From: an uncultured Acetobacteraceae bacterium | GTDB taxonomy: Bacteria > Pseudomonadota > Alphaproteobacteria > Acetobacterales > Acetobacteraceae | Length of the DNA stretch: 64,000 nucleotides | Direction: 5' to 3' | Assembly: GCA_903924985.1 (NCBI GenBank) | Contig: CAIYDT010000134.1 | Location: 1-64,000, forward strand | Shown here: piece after piece, positions 7,756 to 16,914 of the stretch | Layout of the letters: each line of letters begins with the position of its first letter | Numbering within the stretch: position 1 is the stretch's first letter | The notes under the pieces: generated by a model | Database searches by the model: none | Seen by the model: the letters and a program-made list of their open reading frames with translations, nothing else | Told to the model about the DNA's origin: nothing | Made by a program: the position numbers and the translations under genes

Positions 7756-9089
7756 GTGCCGACGAACCCTTCCAGCCAGTGGATGGTGTATTCCCCGGCC
7801 TGAAACTCAGGGGCATCCACGATGCGGCGGTGCAGGGGGATGGTGGTCTTGATCCCCTCCACCGCGAACTCATCCAGCGCCCGTCGCATGCGGTTGATGG
7901 CCTCGGTGCGGGTCGGGGCGTGCACGATTAGCTTGGCCACCATGCTGTCGTAGTAGGGGGGTACGAAATACCCGGCGTACAGCGCACTATCGATGCGCAC
8001 GCCGAGGCCGCCCGGCGCGTGGTAGGATGTCACCCGACCGGGGGTGGGCATGAACGTGACTGGGTCTTCGGCGTTGATGCGGCACTCGATCGCGTGGCCG
8101 GAGAACGTGATGTCCTTCTGCTCGTAGCCGAGTTCGGCGCCGGCCGCGACGCGGATCTGTTCCCGCACCAAATCGATATCGCAGACCATTTCGGTGATTG
8201 GGTGTTCCACCTGCAATCTGGTGTTCATCTCGATGAACGCGAACTGGCCGTCCTGATACAGGAACTCCAGCGTGCCGGCGTTGCGGTATCCGAGTGTCCG
8301 CAGGGCGGCGGTGGCGGTGGCGCCCAGGCTGTCGCGCTGCGCGGCGTTCAGCGCGGGGGAACCGGCTTCCTCCAGCACCTTCTGATGGCGGCGTTGCAGG
8401 GAGCAATCGCGTTCGCCGAAATGTACGACGTTGCCGTGCGAATCGGCCAGTATCTGCAATTCGATGTGCCGTGGGCGGTCGAGATATTTCTCGATATAGA
8501 CGGCATCGTTGCCAAAGGCGGCGCGGGCTTCGGTGCGGGCGCCACGGAACGCGTCCTCCAGTTCCGAGGGGCTGCGTGCCACCCGCATGCCGCGCCCGCC
8601 GCCGCCGGCCGCGGCTTTGATCAGCACGGGGTACATGATGCTTTCGGCGACTGCGCGTGCGGTTTCGAGGTCCGGAACGGAACCGGGGGAACCGGGAACC
8701 AGGGGAACGCCAAGCGTCGCCATCGCGGTTTTGGCCGCGATCTTATCGCCCATCATGGCGATATGGGTGGGGGAAGGCCCGATGAAGGTCATGCCGTGCG
8801 CCTCCACCATGTCCGCGAAGCCGGCGTTTTCCGACAGGAAGCCGTAGCCGGGGTGGATTGCGTCGGCACCAGTGATCGAAGCGGCGGTCAGAATCGCCCC
8901 CACGTTCAGGTAGCTCTCCTTGGCTGCGGGGGGGCCGATGCACACGGCCTCATCCGCCAGACGGACATGCATCGCCGTCGCGTCGGCGGTTGAGTGCACT
9001 GCCACGGTCGAGATGCCCAGCTCGCGGCAGGCGCGCTGGATGCGAAGCGCGATTTCGCCGCGATTGGCGATCAGGATTTTGCGGAACAA
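7752..9089 (-). CDS. accC: Acetyl-CoA carboxylase, biotin carboxylase subunit
   Basis: A 445-residue biotin carboxylase that carboxylates biotin on BCCP with ATP and bicarbonate, the first half-reaction of malonyl-CoA synthesis. Visible features are the N-terminal [16 protein letters not shown], the glycine-rich ATP-grasp loop [13 protein letters not shown], the block [17 protein letters not shown] and the catalytic [16 protein letters not shown]. The start appears to be TTG, 4 nt after the accB stop, as no ATG or GTG fits the conserved N-terminus. It forms the usual accB-accC pair. Confidence 0.97.
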   Translation of the reverse strand: MFRKILIANRGEIALRIQRACRELGISTVAVHSTADATAMHVRLADEAVCIGPPAAKESYLNVGAILTAASITGADAIHPGYGFLSENAGFADMVEAHGMTFIGPSPTHIAMMGDKIAAKTAMATLGVPLVPGSPGSVPDLETARAVAESIMYPVLIKAAAGGGGRGMRVARSPSELEDAFRGARTEARAAFGNDAVYIEKYLDRPRHIELQILADSHGNVVHFGERDCSLQRRHQKVLEEAGSPALNAAQRDSLGATATAALRTLGYRNAGTLEFLYQDGQFAFIEMNTRLQVEHPITEMVCDIDLVREQIRVAAGAELGYEQKDITFSGHAIECRINAEDPVTFMPTPGRVTSYHAPGGLGVRIDSALYAGYFVPPYYDSMVAKLIVHAPTRTEAINRMRRALDEFAVEGIKTTIPLHRRIVDAPEFQAGEYTIHWLEGFVGT

Positions 9090-9093
9090 GGGG

Positions 9094-9543
9094 TCAGTCC
9101 ACGATCATCAAAACTTCGCCGAATTCGACCGGCGAACTGTTCTCCACCAGCACCCGGGCGACGGTGCCCGCCTTCGGTGCCTTGATTTGATTGAAGGTTT
9201 TCATCGCCTCGATCAGCAGCACCGTCTGCCCGGCCGTAACCTGCTGGCCCACGGTGACGAAGGGCGGCGAGCCGGGTTCGGGCGACAGATAGGCGACGCC
9301 GACCATCGGGCTGGTGATGGCACCGGGGTGAGAGGCATCGGGGGCGGCCGGCGCTGAAGCTTGCACAACGACCGGCGCCGCGGCGGCCGGCGCGGCGGCA
9401 ACGGCCAGCGGGTCCACGGCACCGCCGCGGACCACCCGGATACGGGCGTCCTTATCGACCAGTTCCAGCTCGGTCATGCCGGTTTCGGCCATGATCAAGG
9501 CCAGACGGCGGATCGAGTCAGGGTCTGTGGGGATACGGTTCAC
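9094..9543 (-). CDS. accB: Biotin carboxyl carrier protein of acetyl-CoA carboxylase
   Basis: A 149-residue BCCP. The C-terminal biotinyl domain has the biotinylation motif [16 protein letters not shown] with the target Lys in EAMK. It is preceded by a flexible Ala/Pro-rich linker ([20 protein letters not shown]). The N-terminus ([25 protein letters not shown]) matches the family. I chose the GTG start because GGAGG lies 7 nt upstream; the frame extends further but without similarity. It delivers carboxybiotin from AccC to the carboxyltransferase. Confidence 0.95.
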   Translation of the reverse strand: MNRIPTDPDSIRRLALIMAETGMTELELVDKDARIRVVRGGAVDPLAVAAAPAAAAPVVVQASAPAAPDASHPGAITSPMVGVAYLSPEPGSPPFVTVGQQVTAGQTVLLIEAMKTFNQIKAPKAGTVARVLVENSSPVEFGEVLMIVD

Positions 9544-9688
9544 GCGGAGTCCTCCGGTAAAATCGGGGGGTGAAAGCATTGGCGCAGGCCGTAGCATAGT
9601 GCCGCGCGCCGGTCCAACCCGAGCGTCCCCTTGGGGTCCCGTTGCCGGGCGACCGCGCCGGGGCCATAATCGGAGGATGCCGAGCACC

Positions 9689-9901
9689 GTGACACTGACC
9701 CTGAATGGCGAAAGCCGCACGTTCGAGGGGCCCACCCAGGGGCCGTTGTCCGTTCAGGGGCTGCTGGTCCAGTTGGAGCTCGACCTGCGCAAAGTGGCGG
9801 TGGAGTTGAACGAGGAAATCGTCCCCCGCTCCCGCTATACGGAAACCTGGCTGGCCAGCGGTGACTCGCTGGAGATCGTGCATTTCATTGGTGGAGGCTG
9901 A
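9689..9901 (+). CDS. thiS: Thiamine biosynthesis sulfur carrier protein ThiS
   Basis: A protein of about 70 residues with the ubiquitin-like ThiS fold and the C-terminal HFIGGG, whose terminal Gly-Gly is adenylated and thiocarboxylated to donate sulfur for the thiazole ring. The start is uncertain. The GTG gives the normal N-terminus (TLTLNGES) with GGAGG 12 nt upstream. An ATG at 9677 directly abuts that GGAGG and so is less likely. thiG follows at once. I see no TPP riboswitch in the 80 bp upstream, and thiC, thiE and thiO are not in the window. Confidence 0.9.
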   Translation: MTLTLNGESRTFEGPTQGPLSVQGLLVQLELDLRKVAVELNEEIVPRSRYTETWLASGDSLEIVHFIGGG

Positions 9902-9902
9902 C

Positions 9903-10694
9903 GTGGACGGACCTGTTGCTGGCGAAGACACCTGGACGGTTGCCGGCCGGACTTTTCGTTCGCGCCTGATTGTCGGCACCGGGCGCTACAAGGATCTGGA
10001 AGAAACCGGCGCCGCGATCGAGGCGAGCGGCGCGGAAATCGTCACCGTGGCGGTGCGGCGGGTTAATTTGTCCGATCCCAAGGCACCGATGTTGCAGGAT
10101 TACGTCGATCCCAAGAAATACACATACCTGCCAAATACCGCTGGCTGCTTCACCGCTCGGGAAGCGGTACGCACGCTGCGCCTGGCGCGGGAGGCCGGCG
10201 GCTGGAACCTGGTGAAGCTGGAGGTACTCGGGCCGGCGCCGCTGCTTTACCCCGACATGCCGGGCACGTTCGAGGCGGCGGCGGAGCTGATCAAGGACGG
10301 GTTCGAGGTGATGGTGTACTGCGCCGACGACCCCCTGGCGGCGGTTCGGCTGCAGGAGATGGGGTGTGTGGCGATCATGCCGCTGGGCGCGCCGATCGGA
10401 TCGGGCCTCGGGCTGCAGAACCCGGCGATGCTGTCGATGATCAAGGAGAACGTGACGGTGCCGTTCCTGGTGGATGCCGGGGTGGGCACGGCGTCCGACG
10501 CGGCGATCGCGATGGAGCTGGGGTGCGACGCGGTGCTGCTGAACTCGGCGATCGCGCATGCCAAGAACCCGATCCTGATGGCCAAGGCGATGAAGCACGC
10601 GGTTGAGGCGGGGCGGCTGGCTTATCTGGCCGGGCGGATGCCGCGGCGGATGGGGGCGGATCCGTCCAGCCCGTTGAGCGGGTTGATCCGGTAG
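9903..10694 (+). CDS. thiG: Thiazole synthase ThiG
   Basis: A 263-residue thiazole synthase, which condenses 1-deoxyxylulose 5-phosphate, dehydroglycine and the ThiS thiocarboxylate. The Schiff-base lysine is in LVKLEVLG (about K105). Other family blocks are [31 protein letters not shown] and the phosphate loop [18 protein letters not shown]. The GTG start directly follows the thiS stop and uses GGAGG in the end of thiS. The C-terminus ([19 protein letters not shown]) is typical. thiS and thiG are translationally linked. Confidence 0.96.
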   Translation: MDGPVAGEDTWTVAGRTFRSRLIVGTGRYKDLEETGAAIEASGAEIVTVAVRRVNLSDPKAPMLQDYVDPKKYTYLPNTAGCFTAREAVRTLRLAREAGGWNLVKLEVLGPAPLLYPDMPGTFEAAAELIKDGFEVMVYCADDPLAAVRLQEMGCVAIMPLGAPIGSGLGLQNPAMLSMIKENVTVPFLVDAGVGTASDAAIAMELGCDAVLLNSAIAHAKNPILMAKAMKHAVEAGRLAYLAGRMPRRMGADPSSPLSGLIR

Positions 10695-10750
10695 GGCGGC
10701 TTTGCGAGGTCCGGAGAGTCAATTCCAGCGACGATTCGTATGACACCGGG

Positions 10751-10966
10751 TTGCGCTTTCGATTTCTCCATGATCGTGACCCGGATCGAGAAATCATGGC
10801 GACCGTGCACAGGATGAAGTGCCGGCTGGCACCCCCATTCTGTTTGAACGTAAAGCAGCCCGACAGCACCGCGACCGAGGCGAAGGGCGGTACCAGCCTG
10901 TATTTCCGGGACCCCGACGACAACTCGGTGGAGGTCGCGCCCCCCGGACTCTGGCCGCATTACTGA
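10751..10966 (+). pseudogene. C-terminal fragment of a VOC (glyoxalase-like) protein
   Basis: Only the last 27 residues are recognisable: GGTSLYFRDPDDNSVEVAPP followed by GLWPHY. This is the typical end of VOC-fold (glyoxalase/bleomycin resistance) proteins, with the metal-ligand Glu in the final strand. The 45 codons before it match nothing in that family and there is no plausible ribosome-binding site. I read it as a 3' fragment left after loss of most of the gene; the upstream limit given is only where the frame opens. Confidence 0.55.
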
Positions 10967-11023
10967 ACCGGTTGCCAACCCCTTGGAAAGCGTTGTGAAC
11001 TACGCCCAACAGGGAGAAGCGCC

Positions 11024-12586
11024 ATGTCTCAGATTACCCAGTTCTTACGCCGCGCCGTGCAGATCAACGGGCGCGGGGTCGCGACTATTTTTGGGGAACG
11101 CCGGCAGGACTGGGCCACCTTCGCGAACCGAGCGGCTCGGCTGGCCGGGGGGCTGGCGGGGTTGGGGTTCAGGCCGGGGGACCGCATCGGCATTTTGGCG
11201 CTGAATTGCGACCGGTATCTGGAGAGCTTCTTCGGTCTGTCGATGGGCGGGTTCGTGTTCGTGCCGATCAACACACGGTTGGCCCCGCCGGAGATCGTAT
11301 TTTGGCTGGCGGACTCCGGGTGCTCGGGTTTGTTGGTGGACAATGCTTTCGTGCCGATGCTGCCGAAGGTGCTGCCGGAAACGCCAGAGATGCGGCACGT
11401 CGTTTATATCGGGGACGGCCCGACACCCGACGGGCAGAAGTCTTACGAAGCCCTGATCGCCGGTGCGCAGCCGGCCGGGGATGCCGGGCGAAGCGACCAC
11501 GACATGGCGGGCATTTTCTACACTGGAGGCACCACCGGCCGGTCGAAGGGCGTGATGCTGAGCCACGACAACATTTTATCCAATGCCCACAACATAGCCA
11601 TCGCGGCACCATTCCGGGAGCAAACCTGCTACATTCACGCGGCGCCGATGTTTCATCTGGCCGATGGTGCGATGACCTTCATCGTGACCGCGAACGGAGG
11701 CAGCCACGCCTTTCTGCCGCGCTTCGATCCGGCCACGTTCCTGCGTATGGTGGCAGAGCACCGGGTTACCACCGCCCTGATCGTTCCTACCATGATCAAT
11801 ATGCTGGTGCATCATCCGGAAGTAGCACAGTGCGATCTGTCCAGTTTGACCGATCTGCTGTACGGCGCCTCCCCCATGCCGGAGGCGGTGATCATGCGCG
11901 CGATGGAGGTGATGCCGAAGGTTCGGTTCACTCAGGCGTACGGGCAGTCCGAAGCGTCGCCGGTGATGACGCTGATGCCGCCGGAGTCGCTTTGGGTGGA
12001 CAGTAAGTTATCGAAACGCATCAAGTCGGCGGGACGTGGGGTTTTGGACTGCGAAATCAGGATCATGGACGAGAACGACAACGAAGTGCCTCGCGGTACT
12101 GTCGGTGAGATTTGCGGCCGCGGGAAAATGGTCATGCTGGGCTACTGGAAGCAGCCGGAGCTGACCGCGCACACGTTACGCAACGGTTGGCTGCACACGG
12201 GCGACGGCGGTTATATGGACGAGGACGGGTTCGTCTACATCGTCGACCGCGTGAAGGACATGATCGTCAGCGGCGGGGAGAATGTTTACTCGGCGGAGGT
12301 GGAGGAAGCGCTTTACGCGCATCCCGCCGTTGCGGAGTGCGCCGTGATCGGGGTGCCGGACGATACGTGGGGCGAACGGGTGCATGCGATCGTTCGGTTT
12401 AAGCTGGATATGGCGGTGACTGAGACGGAATTGATTACGTCGTGCCAGGCGTTGATCGCTAATTATAAATGTCCTCGGAGTGTGACGATTTCAGCAGAGT
12501 CGTTGCCGTTGTCTGGGGCTGGGAAGATTTTGAAGTCGGAGCTGCGGAAGCCGTACTGGGAGGGGCGGGAGAAACGGGTCAACTGA
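11024..12586 (+). CDS. Long-chain acyl-CoA synthetase/AMP-dependent ligase
   Basis: A 520-residue ANL-superfamily ligase. The P-loop is YTGGTTGRSKG (166-176). The A5 block is FTQAYGQSEASPVM, the A7 block LHTGDGGYMDEDGFVYIVDR and the A8 hinge KDMIVSGGENVYSAEVEEAL. The catalytic lysine is in LSGAGKILKSEL near the C-terminus. This is the FadD-like type that activates medium or long acyl chains, or aryl acids, with ATP and CoA. The ATG has a GGGAGAAG ribosome-binding site. It converges on oxyR, with 4 bp between the stops. No linked beta-oxidation genes are visible. Confidence 0.9.
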   Translation: MSQITQFLRRAVQINGRGVATIFGERRQDWATFANRAARLAGGLAGLGFRPGDRIGILALNCDRYLESFFGLSMGGFVFVPINTRLAPPEIVFWLADSGCSGLLVDNAFVPMLPKVLPETPEMRHVVYIGDGPTPDGQKSYEALIAGAQPAGDAGRSDHDMAGIFYTGGTTGRSKGVMLSHDNILSNAHNIAIAAPFREQTCYIHAAPMFHLADGAMTFIVTANGGSHAFLPRFDPATFLRMVAEHRVTTALIVPTMINMLVHHPEVAQCDLSSLTDLLYGASPMPEAVIMRAMEVMPKVRFTQAYGQSEASPVMTLMPPESLWVDSKLSKRIKSAGRGVLDCEIRIMDENDNEVPRGTVGEICGRGKMVMLGYWKQPELTAHTLRNGWLHTGDGGYMDEDGFVYIVDRVKDMIVSGGENVYSAEVEEALYAHPAVAECAVIGVPDDTWGERVHAIVRFKLDMAVTETELITSCQALIANYKCPRSVTISAESLPLSGAGKILKSELRKPYWEGREKRVN

Positions 12587-12590
12587 CGGG

Positions 12591-13511
12591 CTACCCCAGC
12601 ATATCCCGGCAAACATCCGACAACCGCCCCGCCAGCGCCCGGTAATCCGCCGCGCGGGGCGCGTTTGGCCGCCAGGCCAGCCCCAGCGTCCGCCAAGCCC
12701 CCGCCGCCGATAACGGTCGCAGCACGACCCCACTCCCCTCGGCAATGCCGGCCGCCACCGCCAACCGAGGCAGCAGCGTCACCCCCAACCCGCCCGCGAC
12801 CATCTGCACCAGCGTGTGCAGGCTGGTGGCGGCGAAGCCGTCCTGGTCGCCGCGCTCCCCCGCGAGCAGGCCGCAGACCGCGAGGGCCTGATCGCGCAGG
12901 CAATGCCCATCCTCCAGCAGCAACAGGTGCTCGCTGGACAAAGCGCTGACGGGGACGGTTTCCTCGCGGGCCAGGCGGTGGTCGGGTGGGAGGGCGACGA
13001 CGAAGCTGTCCCGCGCGACCTGCAAGGCATCGGCGCCGCCGCAGTCGCAGGGGAGTGCCAGCAGCAGCAGGTCCAACCGGTTCGCGGCGAGGCGGTCCAC
13101 CAGACGGGCTGTGGTATCCTCCCGCAAATAGAGCCGCAGGCGGGGGAAGGCGGCGCGCAACGCCGGCATCAGGCGGGGCAGCAGGAACGGTCCGATGGTT
13201 GGGATGACGCCGAAGCGGAGTGGGCCGGACAGCGGCTCGCGCGCGGCGTCGGCGGCCTCACTGACGGCCTCCAGCGCGGCCAGGGCGGTGCGGGCGCGGT
13301 CGACCAACTCCAGGCCGAGCGGGGTGAACACCACGTGCCGCCCGGCGGCGCGGTCGAGGATGGGGGCGTCGAGTTGCCGCTCCAGCGTCAGCAGCCCGGC
13401 GGAGAGGGTGGATTGCGTCACCGCACAGGCCAAGGCGGCCCGGCCGAAGTGGCGGGATTCGGCGAGAGCGACGAGGTAGCGGAGTTGCTGGGGGCTGGGG
13501 AGGATGGTCAT
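12591..13511 (-). CDS. oxyR: Hydrogen-peroxide sensor, LysR-type regulator OxyR
   Basis: A 306-residue LysR-type regulator. The N-terminal winged helix spans about 6-65 (LRYLVALAESRHFGRAALAC, then TQSTLSAGLLTLE). The effector domain has the peroxide-sensing pair C204 and C213 in DGHCLRDQALAVC, the same spacing as C199 and C208 of E. coli OxyR, so I call it OxyR and not a generic LysR. It would activate catalase and peroxidase genes when oxidised. No such gene is adjacent, so its targets lie elsewhere. Confidence 0.88.
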   Translation of the reverse strand: MTILPSPQQLRYLVALAESRHFGRAALACAVTQSTLSAGLLTLERQLDAPILDRAAGRHVVFTPLGLELVDRARTALAALEAVSEAADAAREPLSGPLRFGVIPTIGPFLLPRLMPALRAAFPRLRLYLREDTTARLVDRLAANRLDLLLLALPCDCGGADALQVARDSFVVALPPDHRLAREETVPVSALSSEHLLLLEDGHCLRDQALAVCGLLAGERGDQDGFAATSLHTLVQMVAGGLGVTLLPRLAVAAGIAEGSGVVLRPLSAAGAWRTLGLAWRPNAPRAADYRALAGRLSDVCRDMLG

Positions 13512-13651
13512 GGGGCGATGAATGCCGGCAAAGGGCGGTGGGTCGTCAACGGGAAATCGCGGATTTTTACCAAGCGCCCGAACCGCTGAGTCGTTGCGGC
13601 CCTACTGGCGGGCTCGGGCGTCATATGCGTTAGAAGGAGCAGGAGGCATAT

Positions 13652-14503
13652 GTGACCGCTCTGTTCGCCATCAGCGATTTGCACCTGAACCACCGCGCCA
13701 ACCGCGAGATCGCGGAGGCGCTCCGCCCCGACTCTCCGGACGATTGGCTGGCGGTTGCCGGGGATGTGGCGCACGACGCGGACGATATCGTCGCATTCCT
13801 GGCTCTTATGCGGTCCCGGTTCGCCAAGGTGCTGTGGACCCCCGGCAATCACGACCTATGGAGCCGGAGCGGCGACCCTTTGCGTGGCGTGGATCGGTAC
13901 CAACAATTGGTCCACCGCTGCCGTGGCGCCGGTGTTCTGACGCCCGAGGATCCTTTTCCACTCTGGCCCGACCCCGCGGGCGACATCGCCGTGGCGCCGT
14001 TGTTTGTGCTCTACGACTACACACTGCGCCCGGAGGGGGAGTCCAAGCAGGCCGCCATGGCGCGGGCCATCGCGGCCAGGGTGGTGTGCACCGATGAATC
14101 CCTGCTCGCCCCGGACCCTTATCCAGATCGCGAATCCTGGTGCGCCGAGCGCCTGCTCTTCACGCGGGCCCGGCTGGACGCGATACCCGAAACGGCGCGA
14201 ACGGTGGTGATCTCCCACTGGCCGTTGCATCCGGGCCCGGTCGGGCGGCTGCGGCATCCGGAGTTCAGCCTGTGGTGCGGAACGCGGGAAACGGCCGATT
14301 GGCACGTCCGCTACCGCTGCGCCGTGGCGGTGCATGGGCACCTGCACATCCCCCTGACCGAGGAATACGACGGCGTGCGGCACGAGGAAGTGTCGCTGGG
14401 CTACCCCCGCGAACGGGCGGCGCGCACGCGTCCGGTGGACTATGGATTACGGAAAATTTTGGTGCGCCCGGTAGGACTCGAACCTACAACCGAGCGGTTA
14501 TGA
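13652..14503 (+). CDS. Calcineurin-like metallophosphoesterase
   Basis: A 283-residue metallophosphoesterase with the dinuclear-metal motifs in order: SDLHLNHR (8-15), VAGDVAHDADD, TPGNHDLW (about 65-72), VISHWPLHP and VHGHLHIPL. It probably hydrolyses a phosphodiester or phosphomonoester; the substrate is unknown. The GTG start is preceded by AGGAGG. The last 15 codons (ending in RPVGLEPTTERL) are antisense to the tRNA gene and were almost certainly acquired by read-through after loss of an earlier stop. Confidence 0.85.
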   Translation: MTALFAISDLHLNHRANREIAEALRPDSPDDWLAVAGDVAHDADDIVAFLALMRSRFAKVLWTPGNHDLWSRSGDPLRGVDRYQQLVHRCRGAGVLTPEDPFPLWPDPAGDIAVAPLFVLYDYTLRPEGESKQAAMARAIAARVVCTDESLLAPDPYPDRESWCAERLLFTRARLDAIPETARTVVISHWPLHPGPVGRLRHPEFSLWCGTRETADWHVRYRCAVAVHGHLHIPLTEEYDGVRHEEVSLGYPRERAARTRPVDYGLRKILVRPVGLEPTTERL

Positions 14504-14536
14504 GCCGCCAGCTCTAACCAATTGAGCTACAGGCGC
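14460..14536 (-). tRNA. tRNA with CAT anticodon (Ile2 or elongator Met)
   Basis: A complete 77-nt cloverleaf reads on the minus strand. The acceptor stem is GCGCCTG paired with CGGGCGC, with a D arm GCTC/GAGC and an anticodon stem GGCGG/CCGCT around loop CTCATAA. The T arm is GTAGG-TTCGAGT-CCTAC, and the end ACCA encodes the CCA. Anticodon CAT fits elongator Met or, after lysidine modification, Ile2. The CTCATAA loop and variable loop CGGTT look more like Ile2, but this is not decisive. Confidence 0.93.
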
Positions 14537-14709
14537 ACCGTGCCGGGGAATTTGGCCTCCCTGGCGGCGGGGCGCAAGCGTGCGATTTGCTTCATGTTCA
14601 AGGTTCTGGCATACGCCGCGCCACTTCCACCCTGGCCGGGGCGGCTGCGCTCGCGCGCGTGCCTATCGCACCGGCTGCCATACGTGATTCGATAAGAGGA
14701 AAACCTCGG

Positions 14710-16794
14710 ATGCACTCGGCCCAAATCGCGATCCTTGCCTGCGGCGTGCTGGCACTGATCTACGGCCTGATCACCGCCAGGCAGGTGTTGGCGGCGGATG
14801 CCGGCAACGCCCGCATGCAGGAGATCGCCGCCGCCATTCAAGAGGGCGCCGGCGCCTATCTGAACCGGCAGTACACCACCATCGGCATCGTCGGCATCAT
14901 CATCGCCGCCATTCTGCTGCTGCTGCTCGGCGCGAAGGTCGCCATCGGCTTCGTCATCGGCGCCATTTTGTCCGCCGTCGCCGGCTATGTCGGCATGAAC
15001 GTGTCGGTGCGCGCCAATGTGCGCACGGCGCAGGCGTCACGGCAGGGCCTCGCGGCCGGGTTGGACATCGCCTTCAAGTCGGGCGCGATCACCGGCATGC
15101 TGGTGGTTGGCCTCGGCCTGCTGGGCGTCGCCGGGTATTACTTCATGCTGACCAACGGACAGGCGGCGAATGCCGACCCGCGTCCGACCATGGAGGCACT
15201 CGTTGGGTTGGGCTTCGGTGGATCGCTGATCTCTATATTCGCCCGTCTGGGCGGCGGTATCTTCACCAAGGGCGCCGACGTGGGCGCGGACCTGGTGGGC
15301 AAGGTCGAAGCGGGTATCCCCGAGGACGACCCCCGCAACCCCGCGGTGATCGCCGATAACGTGGGCGACAACGTGGGCGATTGCGCCGGTATGGCCGCCG
15401 ACTTGTTCGAGACCTACGCCGTGACCATCGTCGCCACCATGCTGCTGGCGGCCATTACGTTCACCGGCGCGGCGCAAGCCTCGCTGCTGATGCTGCCGCT
15501 TGCCATTTGCGGCATCTGCATCATCACCTCGATCGTCGGCACCTACTTCGTGAAGCTGGGCGCCGATAACGGGATCATGAAGGCGCTGTACAAGGGCCTG
15601 CTCGTCACCGGCGTGCTGTCGGTCGTCGGCGTCGGGGTTGTGATCCAACAGGTCGTCGGGTTCGGCGAGATCCAGAACGGCACCACCGGCATGCAGCTGT
15701 TCATCTGCGGCCTGGTCGGGCTGGCGGTGACCGGCCTGCTGGTGTGGATCACCGAGTATTACACCGCGACGGAATACCGCCCGGTTCGGTCGATCGCGCA
15801 AGCCTCCACCACCGGTCACGGCACCAACGTGATCCAGGGTCTGGCGATTTCGATGGAAGCGACCGCTGCCCCGGTGATCGTGATTTGCATCGGCATCATC
15901 GTGACCTACATGCAAGCCGGCCTGTTCGGCACCGCGGTGGCGGCGACGACCATGCTGTCGCTGGCGGGCATGATCGTCGCGCTGGACGCGTATGGCCCGG
16001 TGACGGACAACGCGGGCGGCATCGCCGAGATGGCCGACCTGCCGAAGGAAGTGCGCGTCACCACCGACGCCCTGGACGCCGTTGGCAACACTACGAAAGC
16101 GGTGACCAAGGGCTACGCCATCGGCTCCGCCGGCTTGGCGTCGCTGGTGCTGTTCGCGGCCTACACGCAGGACCTGAAGCACTACTTCCCGACCCTGAAC
16201 GTCGATTTCGCGCTGCAAAACCCGTACGTCGTTGTCGGCCTGATCATCGGTGGCCTGCTGCCGTATCTGTTCGCGGCGATGGGCATGACGGCGGTCGGTC
16301 GCGCGGCCGGCGCGGTGGTGGTGGAAGTCCGCCGTCAGTTCCGGGAGATCCCGGGCATTATGGCCGGCACCGCCAAGCCGGAATACGGCACCGCGGTGGA
16401 CATGCTGACCAAGGCCGCGATCAAGGAGATGCTGATTCCCTCGCTGCTGCCCATCGCGGCACCGGTGGCGCTGTGGATCGTCATCGACATCATCGCCGGC
16501 CGGGCCGCGGCGTTTGCCTCGCTGGGCGCGATGCTGCTGGGCACGATCGTGACGGGGCTGTTCGTCGCGATCTCCATGACCTCCGGCGGTGGGGCGTGGG
16601 ATAACGCGAAGAAGTACATCGAAGAGGGCAACCATGGCGGCAAAGGCTCCGACGCGCACAAGGCGGCGGTGACCGGCGATACCGTGGGCGACCCGTACAA
16701 GGACACCGCCGGCCCGGCGGTGAACCCGATGATCAAGATCACCAACATCGTGGCGCTGCTGCTACTGGCGATTTTGGCGGGGATTTTGAAGTAA
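14710..16794 (+). CDS. hppA: K+-independent proton-translocating pyrophosphatase
   Basis: A 694-residue membrane-bound pyrophosphatase with about 16 membrane helices, which couples PPi hydrolysis to proton export. The catalytic region is [20 protein letters not shown] followed by [20 protein letters not shown], and the second acidic cluster is near the C-terminus ([19 protein letters not shown]). The signature [16 protein letters not shown] has Lys where K+-dependent enzymes have Ala, so this is the K+-independent H+ type. I chose the ATG before [11 protein letters not shown] because it begins the first membrane helix. It is divergent from the tRNA, and a terminator follows. Confidence 0.96.
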   Translation: MHSAQIAILACGVLALIYGLITARQVLAADAGNARMQEIAAAIQEGAGAYLNRQYTTIGIVGIIIAAILLLLLGAKVAIGFVIGAILSAVAGYVGMNVSVRANVRTAQASRQGLAAGLDIAFKSGAITGMLVVGLGLLGVAGYYFMLTNGQAANADPRPTMEALVGLGFGGSLISIFARLGGGIFTKGADVGADLVGKVEAGIPEDDPRNPAVIADNVGDNVGDCAGMAADLFETYAVTIVATMLLAAITFTGAAQASLLMLPLAICGICIITSIVGTYFVKLGADNGIMKALYKGLLVTGVLSVVGVGVVIQQVVGFGEIQNGTTGMQLFICGLVGLAVTGLLVWITEYYTATEYRPVRSIAQASTTGHGTNVIQGLAISMEATAAPVIVICIGIIVTYMQAGLFGTAVAATTMLSLAGMIVALDAYGPVTDNAGGIAEMADLPKEVRVTTDALDAVGNTTKAVTKGYAIGSAGLASLVLFAAYTQDLKHYFPTLNVDFALQNPYVVVGLIIGGLLPYLFAAMGMTAVGRAAGAVVVEVRRQFREIPGIMAGTAKPEYGTAVDMLTKAAIKEMLIPSLLPIAAPVALWIVIDIIAGRAAAFASLGAMLLGTIVTGLFVAISMTSGGGAWDNAKKYIEEGNHGGKGSDAHKAAVTGDTVGDPYKDTAGPAVNPMIKITNIVALLLLAILAGILK

Positions 16795-16822
16795 GGCTTT
16801 TCCCGCCCCGGCGGATAAGGAA

Positions 16823-16854
16823 GCGGCCCTGGGCGTGAGTCTGGGGCCGTTTTT
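16823..16854 (+). terminator. Rho-independent terminator after hppA
   Basis: CGGCCC (16824-16829) and GGGCCG (16844-16849) form a stem extended by weaker pairs, followed directly by five T (16850-16854). It ends the hppA transcript ahead of leuS. Confidence 0.75.
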
Positions 16855-16914
16855 CGTTGGGCCGCTGCCTCACGCCCTTGCACAACGCTCCCGCCCGCCC
16901 GATACATCCGCCCC

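Noticed and set aside
9597-9688. Possible TPP riboswitch before thiS
   Set aside because: The conserved CTGAGA and thi-box sequences are absent from the short leader.
14140-14517. Plus-strand frame ending in TRTYNRAVMSRQL
   Set aside because: This C-terminus is a known spurious translation of the antisense strand of a tRNA gene; the frame overlaps the true phosphoesterase gene.
15037-16659. Minus-strand open frame of 540 codons across hppA
   Set aside because: Antisense of conserved hppA; the composition (His/Arg/Asp-rich) is an artefact of third-position GC bias.
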